Source: Auricularia sp. M13
Lineage: Eukaryota; Basidiomycota; Agaricomycetes; Auriculariales; Auriculariaceae
Assembly: GCA_037042915.1 (NCBI GenBank)
Contig: CM073201.1
Span: 2,604,001-2,668,000, forward strand
Length of the DNA stretch: 64,000 bases
Direction of reading: 5' to 3'
The number at the start of each line of letters is the position of its first letter. Position 1 is the stretch's first letter. The notes below the pieces were generated by a model, which did not search any database, was not told where the DNA came from, and saw only the letters and a list, made by a program, of their open reading frames with translations. Both the position numbers and the translations under genes were made by a program. Of this stretch, positions 56,901 to 64,000 are shown piece after piece.

Positions 56901-58248
56901 TCTTCAAAGTCTTCATCAAGACGCCCAGCTTCTGCTTGAACACGCGGGCGATCACGAGCGGAACATCTTGCCAGCCCTGGCCTGGCCGCAGCTTCTGGCG
57001 CACTTCTGGCCAGTCCGGATTGCAGGTCATTGTGACAAAGAATGTCGGTACGCCGCAGTTGGCAGCGATGGTGAGCGCGTCCGCGATCTGGTCCGAACAC
57101 CAAGCGTTGGAACCGAGGAATGAAGACGGAAGAAAAACGTTTTCAGAGTCCGTCGGGGCTTCCAATCCCATCAATGCCGCGTCTTCGCGGTGCGCTGCAG
57201 CTTGGCTAAAACGAATGTACGCGAGTCGCGACTCAATATTGCGCGTGAACATATCAACGACGTATTCATTGGTCAGTCTTCCAAAAATGGAAAACCTCTC
57301 TTCGCGTAACAAACGTGCACGGCAATGCCAGATCTGGCTCGTCATCACGTCCTGACCGTCGTCCGCGGCGGCAAGCCTGTTGTCTGCAGCTGAGGCCCTT
57401 CCCCAACCCAAAGTCCCATGAGGGAAGAACAGCGGATACACGAGTGGCTCCCAGAAGCGGTTCACCGCCGAAATATAATGCACATTGGACGACGTCTCGT
57501 CGATGGAATCCACAAAGCCCGGCGCTGGACGACGTTTCTTTGAGATTATTACTGACCTCAGCTACTCGCCTCAGTAAGGCCGAAACGCATGTGCCAAAAT
57601 GTACCTACTTTCGCATCGGATTCTACCGTATTGTCGAAACACATAATGCCAGCTATCTCGTTCGCCAGCGTCCCGAATGAGCAAGTGGACGTTGGGGAGA
57701 TCGCTCTCTGGACTTTGTCGGAAGACATTGATGAGTCGTACGTATGGGTTGACGCGCAGCAGCGCAGCGGAGAGTGCCTCAGTCCAGGTAGCTGGAAGCT
57801 TGCTGAACCAATTCGCAGACGCGTGTGGCTCTTGTCCTCTCATGAATCCATCATATAGCAGCCAGCGAACTGCTGAATTCTGGAACGTAGGCCTAACGCG
57901 ATGGAAAATCTTGCCCTCCACAGCAAAATGTGCAGGACCCGGACCAATTTCTGGGAACTGATGTGAGGACTCCAACTGAGCAAACGTGTACACGAGGTTT
58001 AGAAGTCTAGAGAGAGAGGAAACGCGAGGATCGGAAAGGAAAGCGCTGAATTCTTCAGGGAGCGGTGGCAAAGACGCAACATCATGCAGTTTCTCTCCCC
58101 GCGGTCCACAGCAAAAGCCGGAGGCTTCACCGGTGAGTAGCTCTATCCCACAATGATTACACAGATGCGGCATGTTAGAGTTCTTGTTGATGCCCCACCA
58201 CAGCGTGTTCTTCTTCAGTCGAGCGACTTTCCAGGTCTGGGAATCCAT
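53903..58248 (-). CDS. Helitron RepHel (rolling-circle transposase-helicase)
   Basis: HUH endonuclease fused to a PIF1-like helicase. It starts MDSQTWKVARLKKNTLWWG at 58248 with a Cys/His pair region (CNHCGIELL). Introns near 57627-57570, 56873-56822 (GTAAGC donor) and 56345-56300 are placed by frame. The Helitron N-terminal block shows EPLVYPLFFPHGTLGWG and TFFVTMTCNPDWPE. The Rep motif is EFQKRGLPHCHIL, with Cys where Ala is common, and the Tyr motif is FQYLFKYIRKG. The helicase has GKAGRGKT (Walker A), LIWDESP (Walker B), GDFRQTCPV and the C-terminal YTALSRVR. Two one- or two-base frame changes between 54.9 and 54.78 kb mean that this copy probably does not make full-length protein. Confidence 0.9.
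53903..58248 (-). mobile_element. Helitron, coding core; ends unresolved
   Basis: The coding core marks a Helitron whose 5' TC end should lie to the right of 58.25 kb and 3' CTRR end to the left of 53.9 kb. Neighbouring minus-strand genes could be cargo if the element is large. No terminal hairpin was identified with confidence. Confidence 0.6.
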
Positions 58249-58518
58249 CGGTACGCACAATGCTTACAATCACTCATTCCCGCGTACTTATAGGTAGAAT
58301 CCATGGGCCGATGTGCCATGGCGTCATATGCTGGGCACCATGCGTCATGTCGTATACATACAGCAATTGGGCACCATAATGAGAACGAACGACATCAGGC
58401 ACATAACGTGTCTGATGAGGAAGCCAAGCATGACGCAATTTTCACGCATTCTGGACCGATCTCGTCGCGACGCGGTATATCTGAACAAATAGGAGTTGTG
58501 CTACATTGAGAAAACACG

Positions 58519-58544
58519 TCACGTGATGTAATCGCATCACGTGA
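58519..58544. promoter_or_regulatory. Paired TCACGTGA palindromes upstream of RepHel
   Basis: TCACGTGA occurs at 58519-58526 and again at 58537-58544, with a 10-base spacer that is itself nearly palindromic (TGTAATCGCA). The unit lies 270 bases before the RepHel start and at the 3' side of member I. It could be an E-box-type factor site or a structural element; both readings are inference. Confidence 0.5.
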
Positions 58545-58634
58545 AGCCTAGAGCATGACATAATTTCTACTGTTCCCCGAACACAACTAAGGCACGAAAA
58601 TTTGAGCAAATGACGGCATGCTAGGATTGGGACC

Positions 58635-59284
58635 CTAGTGAGGCAGGCAGTGAATCAACTCGAGCGCTACAGCCGCCACGTGCAGCACGCGCACAACGAT
58701 GCACGACTCATTGTAGTTCCATCCTATACACCGTCCACATATGAATAGAGGTCTGGCGTAGCGCAAGCTCAATAGAGTTCTATTCGGCATGTTGTCTGCG
58801 ACACAGCTGCAGCGTGTCACTGAATATTGGCTAGATGGAGGGGTATCGCTTACAACACGTTGAATTGGCCTGCAATATCGACTGTCACACCATTGATTCC
58901 ATTGGGGCCCCCATACCAAGGACAAACCCGCCCGACTACGAGACCGATTCCAGTTATCAATGGTTGGTACAGAAGACGGCTACGGAGAGTGTACGGCTCA
59001 GCGAGCTCAACGTGCAACGCGCGAATAGTCGCCAAACCACGGAAAGACACTGTAATACGACCTATGATTTGGACATTCTGACCTTCGGTGAACGTGAATT
59101 CACAGTTCTCAGTGGCCTCGTCCCGTATCCACACCAATACCGCCTCTATCGGTATGCATAGTAATTCGCCCTCGATGAAAGTATCATAAGTTTCCTCGAT
59201 TACCACTCGGCTTTCCCATGGCATCTGTATAGACCGACACCGCGGGCGCATAAGAGCAAGGACTCCATTGAAGGCGAGCGACAT
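58635..59284 (-). CDS. Array family member I
   Basis: ATG at 59284 (MSLAFNGVLALM). Domain 1 has the motif TEGQNVQIIG, then ATIRALHVELAEP and GINGVTVDIAGQFNV. A phase-2 intron with a strong GTAAGC donor (47 nt, near 58855-58809) leads to FCVADNMPNRTLLS, keeping the Cys. Domain 2 is ARPLFICGRCIGWNYNES and IVVRVLHVAAVALEL. The protein ends at LPH (58635) with no low-complexity tail, the shortest of the family. A TGACGTCA palindrome lies 110 bases before the ATG (59394). Confidence 0.6.
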
Positions 59285-59646
59285 AGTGCCGCAGCAATCT
59301 CATCGCCTCAAGTCTTTATACCGATGGCACTATCACGTCACCACAGCGCTCCCCCATTTGCAGAAAAAAAAATGGCATTACACGGACACAACCTGACGTC
59401 ACATTCATACTACCGATACAGACACTGATAACGAAGCCTACACTACATTCGAGCAACGCGTTCGAGTCATGAAAAGTCCGCTGCATCTGACACCTACACG
59501 ACGCTATGCGACGTCAATTGGTTAGAAGACCAGCATGTGCAGAGCAACTGTGAAGACGTACACGATCTTCGGCAGCTGGGCGTTCAAAGGTGTCTGCTGA
59601 GCATGCCTTCCCGTTTGCATGGAAGGCCGAGCGCGGCGAGCGCGGC

Positions 59647-60690
59647 CTATGGCGAGCTCCTCTCTGGCTGATTGCGCACCGTCAGCTGGCTGCCACCTGA
59701 ACAAATATTAGGCGAGATAACACGGAATGCAACGAAACTCGCACCCTTCAACGAGTGAATCAGCACCGGGGATGCAAGACTCGTCGACGACATGAGGTCT
59801 GCATCAAAGTCAGCCGAGGTGTAAGAAAGGGTGCGGCTGCTGGCGTACCTGGTCACCGACGTCGAAGCATCGGGGACGCGCGACCCCACGCGTTTCGGAA
59901 GAACCGTTGTGTCATCGAAAACGGCGTGGTCGTCCACAATGTCGCGGTCAGCGAACGGGCTACGCAGGGCAACGAGTGGCAGGACTGGCACCGGCCCGTC
60001 GTAGCTAACGCGGACTTGGTGCACATCGACTGCCAGCTTGCCGTCGACCCAGCCCATGAGAACGCCGACAATGTCCAGGGGCAAGCCAACGGCCATGCTG
60101 CCCAGAGACCGGAAGCGCCGCTCATCGCGATTGAAGAAGCAGCTGCGAGGCACTGCATTCAGCGCGAGCACAGTAAGCGCTCAGCGATGTCCAACTCACC
60201 GGATGACGGTGGTCTGCACGGGCCAAGTGTCGTTGCAGTCAACAGCGATGTCAACGGAACGAACGCCAGGCTTGGCGATGTCGAGCTTGCCCAGAGCTGA
60301 TACTCTGCCAACAAAGAATAGAGTCGGCTCGAACTCGGCGTCCACAGAGCGGCGAGTAGTTGGTGTCGTCGCGACATAAAGACCCGTGGTGGTCGATGCT
60401 GTCACGAGCAACGCTTTGCCGACGACGCTCAAGGTACCGTAGACCTCGGCAACCGCACCGTGCGGAAGAGGGTCGCGGTTGTGCTCATCGACCGGCTGGG
60501 CAATTGAGAAAGCGAAACGCGAGCCTGCAACCCCGCCAGCGTTATGCGGAGCATGCTAGATGCTAACAGACTCACGTTCGATGTTGACACTCGAAAGATA
60601 GGTGTGGTATGCGTCGTTGGTGCCAGGCTCGGGACCGTGGTAAGTCGGGTTGAAGACGTTGAAGTACGCGTTGCAGAGAATGCCCGGCAT
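59647..60690 (-). CDS. Array family member G
   Basis: TATA (GTATAAAACG near 60746-60755) and ATG at 60690 (MPGILCNAYFNVFNPTYHG). A phase-1 intron leads to RSRFAFSIAQPVDE and the domain 1 motif PHGAVAEVYG, KALLVTASTTTG. The phase-2 intron precedes RCFFNRDERRF. Domain 2 reads LPLDIVGVLMGWVDGK, then LAVDVHQVRVSYDG. The tail is Ser/Thr/Asp-rich. After GTACGC near 59840 an optional intron changes the C-terminus, so the stop at 59647 is one of two choices. The domains are uninterrupted. Confidence 0.64.
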
Positions 60691-61330
60691 GATGCGACAG
60701 CTACCGAGGTGCGACAGACGCCGCCCGGCGGACCATCTATGTCCGTTTTATACCCAGCCAAAGTCATGCCATCATAGAGAACACGGGCACACCATGATAA
60801 GCTGGCAGCGGCGCATGACGCTGGACTTGACGAAAAATGTCCTTCGGTCAAAATTGGATGACGTTTATGTAATCAGCAAATTACGTCCGACGTAAGCGAC
60901 CGTAACTCCGAAGTGACAGTATGACGTGGGACACCGCGCACACAGACATGGCGGAATTATATTTCAGTTAAACTCAAAGCTGGATCTCATCACTGGGTTG
61001 CATCCGACGCAAAACATGACGTCAGCGAATTGCCGTCATGGGCACTGTCCCTAGGTTGCCGCGGCGGGGTGGATGCTGAGGGAAGTCGACTTTGGCGTCG
61101 GTGCCAACGGAGTTGATGACGACGCACGCGTCGAAGATCTGCGGCTTCGGAAGAGGTTCACACGGCTTGCGAACATGGGAATGTGCCAGGAAAAAGCGAT
61201 AATTCACAAAGTATCATAATGCCAATCAAGTGGTGATATTACAATAATGCTACACGCGCGAAAGATACTTGTAGATACAGAGATACAGAGACACTCGAAA
61301 ACCAGTTGAAGTCGGTGCGTCGGTGGACCA
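60691..61330. promoter_or_regulatory. Upstream region of member G
   Basis: Contains TGACGTCA at 61017-61024 and ACGTAA/TTACGT variants near 60860-60895. A minus frame at 61022-61207 (ending PRRGNLGTVPMTAIR) is protein-like but has no family match. No gene is called. Confidence 0.45.
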
Positions 61331-61889
61331 TCACCATGAAACGATCGTACGCATCTCGTTGTCGACTTTGTCGAGAAAGCCATTCAACTTCCCAATCCAT
61401 TTCTCGAAATGAGCGCGACGCTTGCGCGCAGACCGCTCGCCCGCTTCGAGCATGCCAGCTCCAAGTGAACGTCGAACTCCAGCGCGTCGAGCTGGAGACG
61501 AAGGCGATGTAAACGGCGAAAGACTATGTTTCGATAGGGAACGTCGCGAAGGGCGCGTTTCATCCACTTGGCGGGATATCGAGGATGCCTGATGCTACGC
61601 CAGTCGACGAGCGGCAACCCTCGAACGCCTCAGCCGAGCGCGCCATGTAATAGCACTGCGCGCTACCGTGAGTTACGCGCCACACTGAAGAAGCAGATGA
61701 AGACGCACATGCATTGCGCGCTGGGGGAACACGTCGGCTGGAGGCAGGCTATCGCGACGAACGATACTCGCCGCCCGCGATAGAATAGGCAGGGACAATC
61801 TGCATCATGTGAGTGCGATGAGCGGGCTGGAGAACACCTTCACTCACCACGGAAGCGAGGGGCCATGGCGGGATGTTGCGGTGCGGCAT
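61331..61889 (-). CDS. Small array gene N
   Basis: TATA-like CTTTAAATG near 61903 and ATG at 61889 (MPHRNIPPWPLASV). GTGAGT..TGCAG (61847-61800) joins to IVPAYSIAGGEY, and a second donor follows. The last exon reads SSPARRAGVRRSLGAGML and RAHFEKWIGKLNGFLDKVDN, ending RTIVSW at 61331. The middle exon is not resolved. No domain is known. A TGACGTCA palindrome lies 72 bases before the ATG (61961). Confidence 0.4.
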
Positions 61890-62044
61890 GCAGAAAGTCA
61901 GCATTTAAAGAGATCTACATCCGGACATCCAAGAAAGTGCAAACACAGCCACCCTGTTCATGACGTCACAAACAGGCAAAGAGGCACGGTTATGTCATTA
62001 CACTAACATCAACGCGTAGAGCGACGCGCGACGCAGAAAACACA

Positions 62045-62333
62045 TCAAGGCGTTCTGAACACTGTAGTAGGCAGGATACAAAAACAGGGCACCGAATCTT
62101 CCATTGCGGACGTTATCAAGCGGCCAATAACTTCCGCGTCTGCGTTTGTCGCGATTTTGATACGAGCGACGGTCTCCTAATGGAATATAAGGACATGTCC
62201 TATTCACACAGATGACTTGATGTGATAAACTCACATCGCCTACGCAGACGCTTAGAAGAAGCATATCTGCATTGCGTTCACAAATCACACAGCCATGCTG
62301 GCTCAAGAGAGCCTTCATCGCGAGAGCGTCCAT
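62045..62333 (-). CDS. Small array gene O
   Basis: Compact two-exon gene. ATG at 62333 (MDALAMKALLSQHGCVICER) runs to LLLSVCVGD. A GTGAGT donor and TTAG acceptor remove about 63 nt, and exon 2 continues ETVARIKIATNADAEVIGRL and SAMEDSVPCFCILPTTVFRT to the stop at 62045. The protein is about 76 aa and soluble-looking, with a CxxC early on (CVIC). No homologue is recognised. A TGACGTCA palindrome lies 140 bases before the ATG (62473). Confidence 0.5.
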
Positions 62334-62796
62334 GACAATCTGGCGAACACGGATGTTCGTGAATGGGGAATTCTGGCTCGCAGATCCGCCTTAAATAACC
62401 GCCGCCTTTTATCGTGACATTCGGGTCTAGATCTAGAATGTACCAGAACATACTCGGGACACAAAGCGGCGATGACGTCATGATCATTCACGTCAGAAAC
62501 ATATTAATTATATTAATTATAGGGCATAGACCAAGCCAACGTCTGGGAATTAGGATAGCATACATGTTTTTGAGAGTTTTCGTCTTTCTCGACACAAAGT
62601 GATAGTGGATGAAAACACAAAAAAAAAAGAAACACACGGACTCGGGAACGCGAAAGCAGGGTCCACATTCATAATCTACTCTTCGGGCGTTGCCGTTCTC
62701 ATCATGACGCGCCGTCGCAACAGCTCCGCGTATGGTACGGCGACCAGCTGCCGCCCTCTTAGACTTCGTAGCCTCCTCCGGATTACTAAGTGGAAA
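62334..62796. other. Spacer upstream of gene O
   Basis: AT-rich around 62500-62520 (TTAATTATATTAATTA). TGACGTCA at 62473-62480. No coding frame is supported. Confidence 0.45.
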
Positions 62797-63733
62797 TCAG
62801 AAATACGGCATGAACGCTGTTAACATGCCACAGACGTACACTGGAGCGGCCGGACTGGCCGCATCTTCCTCCACTGTCTCCTCCGGAACAGAAGCGTTCG
62901 CAAACGGGTTGATTTCGCGGCTAGAACTGAAGCGGAATTGAATTACAGCGCATACAGCGCGCACAGAAACAGTTTTTGACTCACGATGGCGCGTTGGCGG
63001 ATGCTGGAGTCATAGGGAAGCGACGGCGTTTGGCGGGAGGGCCTCCAGCTTCAACCCGTGCGGCGGAGACGGAGGCCGGCCTGGAACCGACATTAAGCTG
63101 GACGTGCTCAACATCGACCATGATATGTCCTTCCGGCTCATAAACCCCAAACGCAGTACCGACGACAAAGACACCGGTTCCAGACGGTGGACGAGGCGTC
63201 TTCTTCCAACGTGGCTTATTACCGTCGAAACGACAACTGCAGCAGGGAAGTCAACCGACGTTTACACGATCAAGATGCGGACTCACTACACGCGCGACGA
63301 TCGCGATTGATCGCGCACGTAATCGGAAGCTTGCAACTGATAACCAACAGAGATACCATCGTCCATAATTTCCGCGCTAGCAGCCATGTGACCGAGTACG
63401 ATCAGGGTGGGGAAGGCGCTGCGGAATGTGGTCCTCATAGGTGGAAGAATCGGCATCACCGGGAAAGGGGATGATGTGGATGGCATCTAGTTGAACACCG
63501 CCCTTGGGAGGCGCGTAAACCTTCGCGAGAATGTCGACGATTGTACCGTCAGGTAGCAGCGCATCATTGTTCGGAGCCCAGTGCCTTATTTCTGCCGTTA
63601 AGTCGAGTCCGCACGTCTGGATAACAGTGTCGTAAAAGACGTGGTGAGTCGTCTTATGGGTAGACGCGTTCTCCGAAGCAATGCGCCGGCCACCTGACAC
63701 TGCGAGATAGCCAGCCAACAGGAAGGAAGTCAT
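62797..63733 (-). CDS. Array family member H
   Basis: TATA (CTATAAAATG near 63790-63799) and ATG at 63733 (MTSFLLAGYLAVSGGRR). Domain 1 has the motif PDGTIVDILA with VQLDAIHIIPFPGD. The frame then shifts by one base near 63440 before FPTLIVLGHMAASAEI, the one defect seen. The phase-2 intron (50 nt, near 63282-63233) precedes CRFDGNKPRWKK. Domain 2 is SGTGVFVVGTAFGV and HIMVDVEHVQLNVG. A 58-nt intron leads to the tail SSSREINPFANASVPEE, ending at 62797 (LTAFMPYF). Otherwise complete. Confidence 0.57.
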
Positions 63734-64000
63734 TGCACGCTGGTGTATGTGGGTAGAGCCCGTACAGACGGAGGAGGTCCACAAAGTCTCATTTTATAGG
63801 GCGAGTTCAGCGAAGAGGAGCGTGTGCAGACAGCCGTGACGCAGTAGAGCAGACGACATAAGCCACAACGCAGCGAATATGACGGGCCATGCAGAAAAAT
63901 GCATGACATTGTGCAGATGACATAAGCGAAGGAATGGAATCACGTGCCCTAATACGTGTGACGTAGGACGCGTTTGGCCAAAGACACGTCACATGACGCC
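63734..64000. other. Promoter of member H and window edge
   Basis: Contains the TATA box of member H and, near 63955, TGACGTAG, a one-base variant of the recurrent palindrome. The window ends without another gene start. Confidence 0.4.

Larger units (their letters stand above)
41653..62480. repeat. Recurrent TGACGTCA palindromes across the array
   Basis: Exact TGACGTCA occurs with first bases at 41653, 41729, 43053, 47727, 49092, 59394, 61017, 61961 and 62473. All but 47727 (inside gene K) are in spacers, 70-330 bases upstream of the start codons of members A, J, L, I, G, N and O. It is the CRE/ATF-type bZIP consensus. I found no exact copy in the first 40 kb. Confidence 0.7.

Noticed and set aside
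62500-62520. TTAATTA-rich tract as an origin or element end
   Set aside because: It is a short AT-rich spacer only; no repeat partner or terminal structure was found.

Overview
The window reads as nuclear DNA of a basidiomycete fungus, most likely an agaricomycete. Genes are dense and carry many introns of about 45-60 nt with GT..AG ends. TATA boxes usually lie 30-90 bases before the start codon. Several proteins (ERT1, PEX5, the GGGF-type HSL hydrolase, the HSP9/12 protein) have the form seen in that group. No rRNA, tRNA, CRISPR array or retroelement was recognised.

West (1-29.4 kb) is ordinary conserved genome. In order it holds the 5' half of a xylitol/sorbitol dehydrogenase gene, the gluconeogenesis regulator ERT1, a MYND-finger protein, two lineage-specific genes (one secreted), a small heat-shock protein, an F-box/JmjC protein and an epoxide hydrolase. 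These are followed by an HSP9/HSP12 stress protein, a fused allantoicase-ureidoglycolate lyase, an HSL-type alpha/beta hydrolase, a C2H2 zinc-finger protein, the peroxisomal import receptor PEX5 and a HemK/MTQ1 methyltransferase.

Middle (29.6-33.3 kb) is an inverted, circularly permuted duplicate of the 11.1-16.8 kb block. It carries a dead Hsp20 fragment, a second epoxide hydrolase that reads through intact (448 aa), and a dead F-box/JmjC fragment. Both epoxide hydrolase genes share one very long intron that looks like a terminal-inverted-repeat element starting at the splice donor.

Transition (33.3-39.9 kb) holds little that is recognisable: an AT-hook/acidic nuclear-type protein, a shard of farnesyl diphosphate synthase, and a possible membrane protein.

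East (40-64 kb) is the unusual part. About sixteen genes, all on the minus strand, surround a Helitron RepHel gene. At least ten are divergent paralogues of one family with a shared exon plan: a short first exon, beta-domain 1 with a P-x-G-T-type motif, a phase-2 intron directly before a conserved Cys codon, beta-domain 2 with a G-T-x-V-x-V-S-G-V-L-type motif, then a Ser/Pro/Ala-rich tail. The domains look OB-fold-like, which would suit single-stranded nucleic-acid binding, but that is inference. Small unrelated genes sit between them. Exact TGACGTCA palindromes occur nine times between 41.6 and 62.5 kb, mostly 70-330 bases upstream of these start codons, and I found none in the first 40 kb. 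This array of family genes, Helitron and shared palindrome is the best candidate here for an undescribed system.
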